This document shows, piece after piece, positions 34,021 to 42,727 of a stretch of 64,000 nucleotides of DNA. The notes beneath the pieces were generated by a model. That model did not search any database. It worked only from the letters and a program-made list of their open reading frames with translations, and was not told the DNA's origin. The position numbers were made by a program, and so were the translations under genes. The DNA lies in the NCBI RefSeq assembly GCF_900608595.1, contig NZ_UWYY01000018.1:109589-173588 (forward strand), read 5' to 3'. Source of the stretch: Promicromonospora panici (GTDB taxonomy: Bacteria; Actinomycetota; Actinomycetes; Actinomycetales; Cellulomonadaceae). Within the stretch, counting starts at the first letter, position 1. The number at the start of each line of letters is the position of its first letter.

Positions 34021-35610
34021 ATGTCACGATCCCTGAGAGCGTCCCGTTCTTTGATAGCGCTGTCAGCTACCGCGCTGCTGGTCGGCACGGCGCTGACCGG
34101 CGCCAGCGCAGCGGGGGCCGCACCGCCTCCGGAGGCCGGCGCGGAGTCGCGCGCACAGACCAGCGCCGAGTCCCCCGCCGCCGGCGCGGCCGACCTGCCC
34201 GACGCCCAGGTCCGCGCGATGGAGCGCGACCTCGGCCTCACCCGCGAAGAGATCGCGGGCCGCCTGGCGCTCGACGCCGAGTCCGCGATCGTCGAGGCCC
34301 ACCTCACCGCCAGGCTCGGCGACAGGTACGCGGGCACCTGGCTGCCCGACGGCGCGGACGCCCCGCGGGTCGCCGTCACCACCGCCGCGGCCGCGAGGGT
34401 GGCCGAGCGCGCCGGCGCGGACGCCGTCGTCGTCGAGCACAGCCTCGACGCCCTCACCATGTGGAAGGAGGCCCTGGACGAGGTGGGCGCCCCCGCCTCG
34501 GTGCACTCCTGGTACGCGGACCCGACCACCAACGAAGTGGTCGTCGAGGCGTCCGACATCGGCGCGGCCAGAGCGATGGTCGCCGAGGCGGGCACTCCGG
34601 CCGGCGTCGTGCGGGTGGAGAAGTCCGAGGTCGCGCCCGAGCTCGCGCGCGACATCCGCGGCGGCGACGAGTTCCGCAGGCCGACCGGCGACGGGTTCGT
34701 CACGCTGTGCTCGATCGGCTTCGCCGTACAGGGCGGGTTCGTCACGGCGGGGCACTGCGGCTCGGCGGGTAACGCAGTCACGGCGTCCGACGGCGCTGCG
34801 CTGGGCACCTACCGGGCGTCGACGTTCCCGGGCCACGACTGGGCGTGGGTGGCGACGAACAGCAACTGGACGCCCACCCCGCGGGTGAACAACTACGCGG
34901 GCGGGACGGCGGCGGTCGCCGGCTCCACGGAGCAGGGCATCGGCGCGTCGGTGTGCCGCTCGGGGCGTACGACGGGCTGGCGCTGCGGCGTCATCCAGGA
35001 GAAGAACGTCACCATCAACTACGGCAACGGCGACATCCCCGGCATGGCGACCGGTTCTGCGTGCGCCGAGGGCGGCGACTCCGGCGGCTCGGTGCTCTCC
35101 GGCAACCAGGCGCAGGGCGTGACCTCGGGCCGCATCGGCGACTGCTCCTCCAACGGGCGGTTCATCTACCAGCCGGTGAACCCGATCCTGAGCACGTACG
35201 GGCTGCGGCTCACCACGACGTCGGGCGGCGGGGGCAGCTCGCTCGTCGGGCTCGCCGGCAAGTGCATCGACGTGCCGAACGGCGAGTTCACCGACGGCAA
35301 GCGGCTGCAGCTGTGGACCTGCAACGGCTCCGCCGCGCAGCGCTGGACCTTCCATGGTGACGGCACCCTGCGCGCGGGCGGCCTGTGCATGGACGTCGCC
35401 TGGGGCAACACGGCGGACGGCACCGCGGTGCAGCTCGCCAACTGCAGCGGCAACCCGGCCCAGCAGTTCACGCTGAGCGGGGCGGGCGACCTGGTCTCGA
35501 TCCTCGCGAACAAGTGCGTGGACGTCCCGAACAGCAACAGCGCGAACGGCACCCCGCTGCAGATCTGGACCTGCAACGGCACGTCGGCCCAGAAGTGGCG
35601 CGTCGGCTAG
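34021..35610 (+). CDS. Secreted S1 (alpha-lytic/streptogrisin-like) protease with ricin-type lectin domain
   Basis: 529 residues. A Sec signal peptide covers residues 1-34. An alpha-lytic-type prodomain (about 55-205: MERDLGLTREEIAGRLALD, VHSWYADPTTNEVVVEA) serves as folding chaperone. The chymotrypsin-fold protease has H245 (TAGHCG), D273 (HDWAWV) and S354 (GDSGGS). A Gly/Ser linker leads to a ricin-B/CBM13 trefoil (about 408-529) with three Q-x-W/F repeats (AAQRW, PAQQF, SAQKW) expected to bind polysaccharide. Likely an extracellular protease attached to insoluble carbohydrate or cell walls. An ATG at 34021 after GAGGAG marks the start; a strong hairpin follows the stop. Confidence 0.93.
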   Translation: MSRSLRASRSLIALSATALLVGTALTGASAAGAAPPPEAGAESRAQTSAESPAAGAADLPDAQVRAMERDLGLTREEIAGRLALDAESAIVEAHLTARLGDRYAGTWLPDGADAPRVAVTTAAAARVAERAGADAVVVEHSLDALTMWKEALDEVGAPASVHSWYADPTTNEVVVEASDIGAARAMVAEAGTPAGVVRVEKSEVAPELARDIRGGDEFRRPTGDGFVTLCSIGFAVQGGFVTAGHCGSAGNAVTASDGAALGTYRASTFPGHDWAWVATNSNWTPTPRVNNYAGGTAAVAGSTEQGIGASVCRSGRTTGWRCGVIQEKNVTINYGNGDIPGMATGSACAEGGDSGGSVLSGNQAQGVTSGRIGDCSSNGRFIYQPVNPILSTYGLRLTTTSGGGGSSLVGLAGKCIDVPNGEFTDGKRLQLWTCNGSAAQRWTFHGDGTLRAGGLCMDVAWGNTADGTAVQLANCSGNPAQQFTLSGAGDLVSILANKCVDVPNSNSANGTPLQIWTCNGTSAQKWRVG

Positions 35611-35617
35611 CCCTTTT

Positions 35618-35684
35618 TTGGCTGTGAGCGTGACCGTTGCGCCTAAAACGGTCGCATAAGCGCAACGGTCACGCTCACAACCAA
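35618..35684. terminator. Long bidirectional hairpin between S1 protease and metE
   Basis: A perfect 20-bp stem (35623-35642 with 35660-35679) extends to about 25 bp with one mismatch (TTGG...CCAA), and its loop contains CTAAAACGG. A T-run (CCCTTTTTTGG) precedes it on the plus strand. It lies between convergent genes, so it probably terminates both. Confidence 0.8.
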
Positions 35685-35690
35685 GCTTGG

Positions 35691-38093
35691 TCAGAGGGTG
35701 GCTCGGACCTCGCGCGTGGCCGCCACCAGGTTGCGGAGGGACTCCTTGGTCTCCGCGTAGGCGCGGGTCTTCAGGCCGCAGTCCGGGTTGACCCAGACCA
35801 GCCGCGGGTCTATCGACTTGGCGGCCAGCGTGACGAGGTCGGTCACCTCCTCGACCGACGGGACCCGCGGGCTGTGGATGTCGTAGACGCCCGGCCCGAT
35901 GCCGCGCCCGTACCCGGCGTCGGCCAGCTCGGGCACGATCTCCATGCGGGACCGCGCGGCCTCCACCGACGTCACGTCGGCGTCGAGCCCGTCGATCGCG
36001 CCGATGACCTGCCCGAACTCCGAGTAGCACAGGTGCGTGTGCACCTGCGTCGCGGTGTCGGCCCCGGCCGTTGCCAGCCGGAACGAGCGCACGGACCAGT
36101 CCAGGTAGTGGGCGTGGGCACTGCGCCGCAGGGGCAGCAGCTCCCGCAGGGCGGGCTCGTCCACCTGCACGACGCCGATCCCCGCCTGCTCCAGGTCCGT
36201 CACCTCGTCGCGCAGCGCCAGGGCGACCTGGTCGGCCGTGTCGCCCAGCGGCAGGTCGTCGCGCACGAACGACCACGCCAGGATCGTGACCGGACCCGTC
36301 AGCATGCCCTTGACCGGCTTGCTCGTGAGCGACGCCGCGTACGCGGTCCACTCCACGGTCAGGGGTGCGGGCCGGGACACGTCGCCCCACAGGATCGGCG
36401 GACGTACGCAGCGCGAACCGTACGACTGCACCCAGCCGTGGACGGTGGTCGCGAAGCCGTCGAGCTGCTCCGCGAAGTACTGCACCATGTCGTTGCGCTC
36501 GGGCTCGCCGTGCACCAGCACGTCGAGACCCAGCTCCTCCTGCAGCGCGACGGTGCTCGCGATCTCGGCGCGCATGGCCGCCGTGTACTCGGCGTCGGAC
36601 AGCTCGCCACGGACCCAGGACGCCCGCGTGCGGCGGATCTCCGCCGTCTGCGGGAACGAGCCGATGGTCGTGGTCGGCAGCGGCGGCAGGTCGAGCCTCG
36701 CCTGCTGGGCGGCGGCACGCTCGGCGTACGGCGCGCGCTCGACGTCGGCGGCGGTCAGGGCCGAGGTGCGGTCGCGCACCTCCGGCACGACGACGCCGGG
36801 CGCCTCGGCCCGTGACCGCACCGCGGCCGTCGACTCGGCGAGGGCGTCGGCGACCGCCGTCCGGCCATCGGTCAGGCCCGTCGCGAGGGTGACGACCTCC
36901 GTGACCTTCTGGTCCGCGAACGCGAGCCACGACTTCAGGCCGGCGTCCAGGCGGGGCTCGTCGGCGACGTCGTGCGGCACGTGCAGCAGCGACGTCGAGG
37001 TGCCGACGGCGACCGCACCCGCGCCGAGTCCCGTGCCCGGAGCCGCCAGGCCCTCCAGGGTGGTCAGGCGGGTGTCGAGGTCAGCGCGCCAGATGTTGTG
37101 CCCGTCGACGACGCCGGCGACCAGGGTCTTGGTCTCCAGCCCGGGGACCGGGCCCTCGGGCACGGCGCCGCGGACGAGGTCGATGGCTATGGCCTCGACG
37201 TCGGTGCCGGCGAGCAGCGCGAGGCCGTCGCCGGCCTCGCTGCGCAGGTCGCCGTACGGGGCGGTGACCAGGATGGCGGGCCGCTCCGCGGCGCCGTCCG
37301 GGCCGGGCGCGGGGGAGAGGTCCGTGGCCAGCCGCGCGTAGGCCCGGCGGACGGCGTCGGCCACCTCGTCGGAGCCGGCCTCCAGGAGGTCGGTGACCAG
37401 GGCGGGCTCGTCGAGCTGCACCCAGGGTGCGCCCGCGGCGGCCAGGGCGCGCAGCACATCGGCGTACGCGGCGACGACGTCGTCGAGCCGGTCGAGCGGG
37501 CGGAAGCCCTCGGGGGCGTTGTCGGCCGCCTTGCTGAGCAGCAGGAACGTCACCGGTCCCACGAGCACGGGGCGGGTCACGACGGCCTGGCCGCCGTCCA
37601 CCGGCCGGGCGAGCTCCGTGAACTGGCGCACCACCCGGTCGTCGACGAACCCGATGGGGGTGTCCGGCCCGATCTCCGGGACCAGGTAGTGGTAGTTCGT
37701 GTCGAACCACTTGGTCATCTCGAGCGGCGGCTTGTCGCCCTCGCCACGGGCCAGCGTGAAGTAGCTCTCCAGGGAGAGCGCCGGATCGCCGGCCGGCACC
37801 AGATCCCAGAACCGCTCGGGTACCGCGCCCAGCAGGGCGACGGCGTCGAGCACCTGGTCGTAGAAGGAGAACGAGCCGGGGACGGCGGCGGCGCCGGCGT
37901 CCAGGCCCAGCCCGGCGAGATGTCGTGCGGTGGCCCGCCGCAGGTCGCCGGCCGTGGCCTCCAGCTCGTCGGCGGTGGTGCGTCCGGCCCAGAAGGCTTC
38001 GACGGCGCGCTTGAGCTCGCGGCGTCGGCCGATGCGCGGGTAGCCCAGGATCGTGGCGTGGGGAAGGTGCGGGTGCGTGAACTCGACTGCCAT
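35691..38093 (-). CDS. metE: Cobalamin-independent methionine synthase MetE
   Basis: 800 residues. MetE transfers the methyl group of 5-methyltetrahydropteroyl-triglutamate to homocysteine without B12. N-terminal and C-terminal barrels are both present: HATILGYPRIGRRRELKRAVE, then LPPLPTTTIGSFPQT and VLVHGEPERNDMVQYFAEQL. The zinc ligands His and Cys (VHTHLCYSEFG) and the second Cys (VNPDCGLKTR) are intact. The ATG at 38093 follows GGAG and begins at the conserved N-terminus; the frame upstream of it runs into the riboswitch leader. Expression is probably repressed when SAM is plentiful. Confidence 0.95.
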   Translation of the reverse strand: MAVEFTHPHLPHATILGYPRIGRRRELKRAVEAFWAGRTTADELEATAGDLRRATARHLAGLGLDAGAAAVPGSFSFYDQVLDAVALLGAVPERFWDLVPAGDPALSLESYFTLARGEGDKPPLEMTKWFDTNYHYLVPEIGPDTPIGFVDDRVVRQFTELARPVDGGQAVVTRPVLVGPVTFLLLSKAADNAPEGFRPLDRLDDVVAAYADVLRALAAAGAPWVQLDEPALVTDLLEAGSDEVADAVRRAYARLATDLSPAPGPDGAAERPAILVTAPYGDLRSEAGDGLALLAGTDVEAIAIDLVRGAVPEGPVPGLETKTLVAGVVDGHNIWRADLDTRLTTLEGLAAPGTGLGAGAVAVGTSTSLLHVPHDVADEPRLDAGLKSWLAFADQKVTEVVTLATGLTDGRTAVADALAESTAAVRSRAEAPGVVVPEVRDRTSALTAADVERAPYAERAAAQQARLDLPPLPTTTIGSFPQTAEIRRTRASWVRGELSDAEYTAAMRAEIASTVALQEELGLDVLVHGEPERNDMVQYFAEQLDGFATTVHGWVQSYGSRCVRPPILWGDVSRPAPLTVEWTAYAASLTSKPVKGMLTGPVTILAWSFVRDDLPLGDTADQVALALRDEVTDLEQAGIGVVQVDEPALRELLPLRRSAHAHYLDWSVRSFRLATAGADTATQVHTHLCYSEFGQVIGAIDGLDADVTSVEAARSRMEIVPELADAGYGRGIGPGVYDIHSPRVPSVEEVTDLVTLAAKSIDPRLVWVNPDCGLKTRAYAETKESLRNLVAATREVRATL

Positions 38094-38109
38094 GCGTATC
38101 AGCTCCATC

Positions 38110-38205
38110 GGACCTGGCGTTAGCACCTTGCCCTCGGAATTGGCGCTCCGGAGGCAGGTTGCTGCGGTGTCGTTGAGCCAGGACTCTCGACCGCTCTGGA
38201 TGATG
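38110..38205 (-). promoter_or_regulatory. SAM-binding riboswitch (SAM-IV/SAM-I-like) in metE leader
   Basis: The minus-strand leader reads, in order, CATCCAGAGCGG, CGAGAGTCCTGGCTC, GACACCGCAGCAACCTG, a CGGAGCGCC stem, and GGCAAGGTGCTAACGCCAGG, ending 17 nt before metE. AGAG, CAGCAACC and AAGGTGCTAA are the conserved core pieces shared by SAM-I and SAM-IV aptamers; the CCTGGC and GCCAGG segments pair to form a stem that may be a pseudoknot or expression helix. SAM-IV is the actinobacterial variant, so that subclass is preferred by inference. Confidence 0.8.
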
Positions 38206-38290
38206 AGACTGGATCGTAGGCATGCCCGGGATGTGGTCGGAAAACCGTCCACGCCTCGGGATGGTCGTTCGATCCGATAGCGAGCCGTGG

Positions 38291-38319
38291 ATAAAAAGTG
38301 TGCCAAGCGCCATGGTCAA
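38291..38319 (-). promoter_or_regulatory. Probable metE promoter
   Basis: On the minus strand TTGACC (38319-38314), a 17-nt spacer and TTTTAT (38296-38291) precede the riboswitch, giving a leader of about 190 nt. The spacer includes a GCTTGGCACACTTTT stretch that recurs near 40285. Confidence 0.55.
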
Positions 38320-38468
38320 ATCGGCGCCATCAGCATCGTGATGTCTCCGCCCTGATAGTTCGGCATTCGGTGATGGATCCTGGCGTTCCTGCTCGTACCG
38401 CGACACACCAGCCGCGGACGGCGGGGCACATCCCGCCGGGAATCCTCACAGAGAAGGTCGAACCACCG

Positions 38469-39173
38469 ATGCCGAAGATCCTGATGGTCATCTCCGCCGC
38501 GAACAGCCTGCGCCTGGCTGATGGGACCCCGCACCCCACCGGCTACTGGGCCGAGGAGGTCGCCGCGTCGCACCGCGTGCTGGCGGCGGCGGGCGTCAGC
38601 GTGGACATCGCGACGCCGGGCGGTGCGCCGCCCACCGTCGACGCGATCAGCCTCGACGAACGGGGCGGGGTGGCCGCCGCCGACGCCGCCGAGTTCCGTG
38701 CCTACCTCGACGCCCTCGCGGAGCAGCTCGCGAGCCCACTCGCGCTCGCCGACGTGCGTGCCGACGACTACGACGCGATCTACATCCCCGGCGGCCACGC
38801 CCCCATGGCCGACCTCGTGCGCGACGCCGACCTCGGCCGGCTGCTGATCGCCGCGAACACGCGGGGGACGACGGTCGCCGCGCTCTGCCACGGCGTGGCC
38901 GCGCTGCTGAGCGCCGAGGCGCCGGACGGGACGTTCGCGTTCGCCGGGCGTGCGCTCACCTCGTTCACCGACGAGGAGGAGCGTCAGGGCGGCCTCGGGG
39001 ACGGCTCGCCGTTCCTCGTCGAGTCCGAGCTGCGCGAGCGGGGTGCCGTCGTCCAGATCGGGGAGGCGTGGAGCAGCACCGTCGTCCAGGACGGCAACCT
39101 GATCACCGGGCAGAACCCTCAGTCCAGCACGGCTACCGCCGAGGCGGTGCTCAAGGCGCTCGCCGAGCGCTGA
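38469..39173 (+). CDS. DJ-1/PfpI-family protein (type 1 glutamine amidotransferase-like)
   Basis: 234 residues from the ATG at 38469, the start of the conserved strand PKILMVISAANSL. The nucleophile elbow is VAALCHGVAALLS (Cys-His), the glutamate/glycine loop is DAIYIPGGHAPMADL, and the N-terminal WAEEVAASHRVLAAAGVSVDIATPGG is typical of Hsp31/glyoxalase-III-like members that detoxify methylglyoxal or act as chaperone-like deglycases. It is divergent from metE, with 375 bp between starts holding both control regions. Confidence 0.88.
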   Translation: MPKILMVISAANSLRLADGTPHPTGYWAEEVAASHRVLAAAGVSVDIATPGGAPPTVDAISLDERGGVAAADAAEFRAYLDALAEQLASPLALADVRADDYDAIYIPGGHAPMADLVRDADLGRLLIAANTRGTTVAALCHGVAALLSAEAPDGTFAFAGRALTSFTDEEERQGGLGDGSPFLVESELRERGAVVQIGEAWSSTVVQDGNLITGQNPQSSTATAEAVLKALAER

Positions 39174-39256
39174 CGGTCCTCAGGCGCCCGGCCCGCGGCC
39201 ACGGCTAGCCTGTGCACCAGGCAGGGGTGGGCCACAGCTGCTGGGACGGGAGAGTG

Positions 39257-40168
39257 ATGCGGGTGCCGGGTCTCGACCTCCTCGCTACCTTCCTGGAGGT
39301 CTACCGCACCGGCTCGCTGTCCGCGGCGGCGGAGCGGCTGGGTCTGAGCCAGCCCGCCGTCACGGGGCAGCTCTCCCGGCTGGAGGAACAGCTCGGGGCG
39401 CAGCTCTTCGTCCGGTCGCGCAAGGGTGCCGAGCCCACCGAGCGCGCGGTGGCGCTGGCTGCCCAGGCCGGCCTGCACGTCGACGGGCTCCGGGCGGCGC
39501 TGGGTTCCGGATCGGCGGAACCGGCAGTCCGCGGCCTCGTCCGGCTGGGCGGTGCCACCGAGGTCATGACGGTTCGAGTGCTGCCCGCCCTCGCCCCGCT
39601 CGTCGCCCAGGGGCTGCAGGTCCGCGCCACGTTCGGGCTGGCGGAGGAGCTGCTGGCAGGGCTGTCGGCGGGAAGCCTCGACCTGGTCGTGTCCGCGGTG
39701 CGGCCGCGGCAAGACGCCGTCGTCGCCACGCCCCTGGTCGACGAGGAGTTCCTGCTCGTAGGGCCCACGGCGCTGGCCCACACGGTCGACCCGGTGCGGC
39801 TCGCCGCGGACCCGGTCGCCGCGCTGTCGCACCTGCCGCTCGTCGCGTACGCGGAGGACCTCCCGATCGTGCGGCGCTACTGGCGCAGCGAGTTCGGACG
39901 GCGCCCGCCCAACGTCACGTCGCTCGTGGTCCCGGACCTTCGCGCGGTGCTCGCCGCCGTGACCGCGGGCGCAGGCGTCTCCGTGCTGCCGCGGTACCTC
40001 GTCGCGCCGGCGCTGGAGAACGGGCAGGTCGTCCAGCTCCATCATCCCGAGGCGCCGCCGCTGAACACGCTGTACCTCGCGGTGGGCAGGGGCGCGCCCC
40101 ACGGCCCGGCCCTCGCCGCCGTCCGCGACCGGGTCATCGAGGCCGCCGAGGAGTGGGGGACGCTCTGA
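39257..40168 (+). CDS. LysR-family transcriptional regulator
   Basis: 303 residues from the ATG at 39257, which follows GGGAGAG; an upstream in-frame start at 39212 lies on a TAGCCT box that looks like the -10 element. The helix-turn-helix is LLATFLEVYRTGSLSAAAERLGLSQPAVTGQLSRLEEQLG, and LVRLGGATEVMTVRVLPAL begins the effector-binding domain. LysR proteins generally activate a neighbouring gene, but the upstream DJ-1 gene is co-directional and the MFS gene downstream is convergent, so the target is not obvious. Confidence 0.88.
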   Translation: MRVPGLDLLATFLEVYRTGSLSAAAERLGLSQPAVTGQLSRLEEQLGAQLFVRSRKGAEPTERAVALAAQAGLHVDGLRAALGSGSAEPAVRGLVRLGGATEVMTVRVLPALAPLVAQGLQVRATFGLAEELLAGLSAGSLDLVVSAVRPRQDAVVATPLVDEEFLLVGPTALAHTVDPVRLAADPVAALSHLPLVAYAEDLPIVRRYWRSEFGRRPPNVTSLVVPDLRAVLAAVTAGAGVSVLPRYLVAPALENGQVVQLHHPEAPPLNTLYLAVGRGAPHGPALAAVRDRVIEAAEEWGTL

Positions 40169-40227
40169 CGGCCCAGCCCGGCCCGTCCCGGCGTCGCCCG
40201 GAGTCGCCGGCCGGGCCGGCCGGATAG

Positions 40228-40276
40228 CCATGCACCTGCTGCCAGACCCCGCTCGATCTTGGCAGCAGGTGCATGG
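40228..40276. terminator. Convergent-gene terminator hairpin 1
   Basis: A perfect 17-bp stem (CCATGCACCTGCTGCCA with its complement) around a 15-nt loop, about 60 nt after the LysR stop. Confidence 0.75.
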
Positions 40277-40305
40277 TCATAAAAGTGTGCCAAGCATCGA
40301 GAGTC

Positions 40306-40359
40306 GACCACAGCAGTTGCTGCCGGACGCGGCCCGGCCTGGCAGGAACTGCTGTGGTC
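40306..40359. terminator. Convergent-gene terminator hairpin 2
   Basis: A 19-bp stem with one mismatch (GACCACAGCAGTTGCTGCC with GGCAGGAACTGCTGTGGTC), loop 16 nt. Its right arm includes the stop codon of the MFS gene. It pairs with hairpin 1 to separate two convergent transcripts; both stems share a CTGCTGCC/TTGCTGCC core. Confidence 0.75.
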
Positions 40360-41584
40360 AGCTTGCGCTGCGGCGCGTGGGGCCTGACGTCACGGACCAG
40401 AGCATGACGGCGACGGCGGCCAGCGCCGCGCTGACCACCAGCGGGCCGACGGGCCCGAGCGGCCCGATCGACAGGCCGCCCAGCACCGGACCGACCAGCG
40501 CACCGAGGTTCAGAGCGACCGTCGAGAACGCGCCGCCCATCGTCGGAGCGCCGTGGGCCGACGCCATGCTGCGGGCGATCAGCGTGCCGCCGACCACGAA
40601 CGACAGCGCGCCCAGGACCGGGGCGAGCACCCACACCGCAGACGGGCTCGCCGCGAGAGCGGCCCACAGGACCCAGCCCGCGACGAGAACCGGGATGCCG
40701 ATCCCGAGGACCAGGTGCCCGCGCCTGTCGGCCAGGCGGCCCGCGGCCGAGACGCCGCCGAACGCGCCGAGCCCGAACAGCGCGAGCACCACGGGCACGA
40801 GCGCGGGGTCGATCCTGGCGCCGTCCGTCACGATCGGCGCCAGGAAGGTGAACGCACAGAACGTCGCGCCGTTCACCAGCACGCCGAGCGCGAGATACCG
40901 CAGCAGGGCCGGCGACCGGAGCGTGCCGAGCTCCGCTCGGAGGTCCACCCGGGCACGTGGCATGTAAGCCCCCGGGTCCGCCCGACCGTGCGATCCACGC
41001 GCCACAGGGGCCGCCTGGCCGTGCGGTGCACGCCGGCCCAGCCCGCCCGGCGTCAGGACGGCGACCGCGACCAGGGCGAGCGCCGACAGCCCGGCGATCG
41101 CCCAGAGCGCCGAGCGCCAGCCCCAGATCTCGCCGAGGAAGGCCCCGGCGGGGACGCCGGCGATCAAGGCGAGCGTCGTACCGCCGAGGATCGCGGCGAG
41201 CGCTCGGGTCTGGCGGCCCGCCGGGACGATCATCGTGACGGTCGACAGCGCCACCGCGAGGAACCCGGCGTTGGCCACTGCGGCGACGAACCGGGTGGCG
41301 AGCAGGACGGCGAACTGGTCGGTGAGCGCGCCGGCCACGTGCGCGGCGACGAAGATCGCGAGGCTCGCGGACAGGGTCCGGCGCGGCGGCAGGCGGCGTC
41401 CGAGGGCGGCCATCAGCGGTGCGCCGACGACCATGCCGATCGCGAAGCCCGAGGTCAGGTAGCCGGCCTGGGCGATCGAGATGCCGAGGCCGGTGGAGAT
41501 GCCGGGCACGAGCCCGGCGAGGACGAATTCCGACGTGCCTTGCGTGAAGACCGCGACCGCGAGCACGTAGAGCAGGACAGGCAT
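40358..41584 (-). CDS. MFS transporter (AraJ/arabinose-efflux type)
   Basis: 408 residues, twelve predicted membrane helices. Starts MPVLLYVLAVAVFTQGTSEF, with the motif FVLAGLVPGISTGLGISIAQAG of DHA1-type efflux permeases, and a loop GRRLPPRRTLSASL after helix 2. A central hydrophilic linker (GGLGRRAPHGQAAPVARGSHGRADPG) separates two six-helix halves. It likely exports small drugs, sugars or amino acids by proton antiport. GGAGG 6 nt before the ATG supports the start. It ends at a strong convergent hairpin. Confidence 0.9.
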   Translation of the reverse strand: MPVLLYVLAVAVFTQGTSEFVLAGLVPGISTGLGISIAQAGYLTSGFAIGMVVGAPLMAALGRRLPPRRTLSASLAIFVAAHVAGALTDQFAVLLATRFVAAVANAGFLAVALSTVTMIVPAGRQTRALAAILGGTTLALIAGVPAGAFLGEIWGWRSALWAIAGLSALALVAVAVLTPGGLGRRAPHGQAAPVARGSHGRADPGAYMPRARVDLRAELGTLRSPALLRYLALGVLVNGATFCAFTFLAPIVTDGARIDPALVPVVLALFGLGAFGGVSAAGRLADRRGHLVLGIGIPVLVAGWVLWAALAASPSAVWVLAPVLGALSFVVGGTLIARSMASAHGAPTMGGAFSTVALNLGALVGPVLGGLSIGPLGPVGPLVVSAALAAVAVMLWSVTSGPTRRSAS

Positions 41585-41727
41585 GTACGCCTCCGAAGGG
41601 AGAAAGGGGAACGGGTAGGCCGGCGCGGCACTACGGGGCCCTTCGGATGCGTGGACTGCGCCCGCTCGCGCGGGAAGGCGCGGCGGGGGAGGTGGTCGTT
41701 ACCTCGGGTGTCTCTACAGGGGCATCT

Positions 41728-41753
41728 CGGGCTACCGGAGTACCGGCAGCCCG
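41728..41753 (-). terminator. Terminator of sigma/anti-sigma operon
   Basis: Stem CGGGCT-A-CCGG, loop AGTA, CCGG-C-AGCCCG, with one internal mismatch, about 50 nt after the anti-sigma-like gene stop. The remaining ~140 bp up to the MFS start hold no recognised site. Confidence 0.65.
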
Positions 41754-41802
41754 AACCTGGATGCTTCTGGAGACCTCACGCCGCGAAACTACCACGCATG
41801 GG

Positions 41803-42726
41803 TCACGGCTCCGTGTCGATGGTCGACGGGCTCGCGCCGTCGCAGGTGGTCCACTGGAACTCGCTGAGCACAAGATATTCCCTGCCGTCGGCCGACTCGG
41901 CCCAGGTCTGCTCGCTGTGCGGCAGCCACGTGGTCGTGTCGATCAGCAGCTCCATCCGTGTGACGTCCCCGTCCTGCACCAGCCCGGCCGGGGGCGTGAG
42001 CCGGATCCGGGCCAGGGTTGTGCTGTCCTTCTCCGGCGTGGGGCTGTCGCGACCCTCAAGCGTGAGGCTGTCGTGCAGGCGGTAGTCGGTGCCCTCGAGG
42101 TCGGCCAGGTGCAGTGCTGCGCCGGCGGCCACCGTGTGCAGCAGCTGCAGGGGCTGCTGGTCCAGCGGGGCGGGTTTGGGCGTCTCGGTGTCCGTCGCCC
42201 CGGGTTCGTAGAAGCGGCTCGTCGACTCGTCGCCCAGGCTCGAGCGGGTCTTGACGCCGCAGCTCGCAATGGCCACGGCATGCGCCGCGCGGTCGACGAC
42301 GGCGGCGGACGTCAGCCCGGCGCTCGGCAGCGGGGCCGGCGTCGAGCCGGTGTCCGCCGTCGGCGAATCGCTGGGCGCCGGACCGCTGGGCGCCGAGACG
42401 CTGCTGGTCGGCGGTGCGCCACCGGGGGCGGCGCCCTGCGGCGGCAGGCCGGCCACGCTCACCACCACCACGACGACGGCGGCGGCCGCCGCGGCCGCGA
42501 CACCCCAGGCCAGGACCGGCGCACGGCGCGGGATGCGCCGGGTGCGGCGGCCGTCCGGGCCGGTGCCGTGCAGCACGATCTCGACCCGCTCGTCCGAGGC
42601 CCAGTCGTCGTGCGCCTCGGCGTCCTGCGCGCGGGCCCAGGACTCGGCGTACACCTGCCTCAGGTCGAGCTCGGGATCGACGCCGCGCAGCGCGCGCCGC
42701 GCCCGGGTCAGCTCATCGTCTTCCAC
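41803..42726 (-). CDS. Single-TM putative anti-sigma factor
   Basis: 307 residues from GTG, one base after the ECF sigma stop. Residues 1-70 are cytoplasmic and charged (LTRARRALRGVDPELDLRQVYAESWARAQ). A membrane helix lies at about 72-95 (VLAWGVAAAAAAAVVVVVVSV). A Pro/Ser/Thr-rich linker leads to an extracellular domain with ASCGVKTRSSLG and LIDTTTWLPHSEQTWAE, resembling CU044_5270-type extracytoplasmic regions. No HxxxCxxC zinc motif is visible, so it is not a ZAS-type anti-sigma; the assignment rests on the operon and topology. Confidence 0.75.
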   Translation of the reverse strand: MEDDELTRARRALRGVDPELDLRQVYAESWARAQDAEAHDDWASDERVEIVLHGTGPDGRRTRRIPRRAPVLAWGVAAAAAAAVVVVVVSVAGLPPQGAAPGGAPPTSSVSAPSGPAPSDSPTADTGSTPAPLPSAGLTSAAVVDRAAHAVAIASCGVKTRSSLGDESTSRFYEPGATDTETPKPAPLDQQPLQLLHTVAAGAALHLADLEGTDYRLHDSLTLEGRDSPTPEKDSTTLARIRLTPPAGLVQDGDVTRMELLIDTTTWLPHSEQTWAESADGREYLVLSEFQWTTCDGASPSTIDTEP

Positions 42727-42727
42727 G

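Noticed and set aside
38094..38306. N-terminal extension of metE into the leader
   Set aside because: It would translate the SAM riboswitch; MetE homologues begin at 38093.
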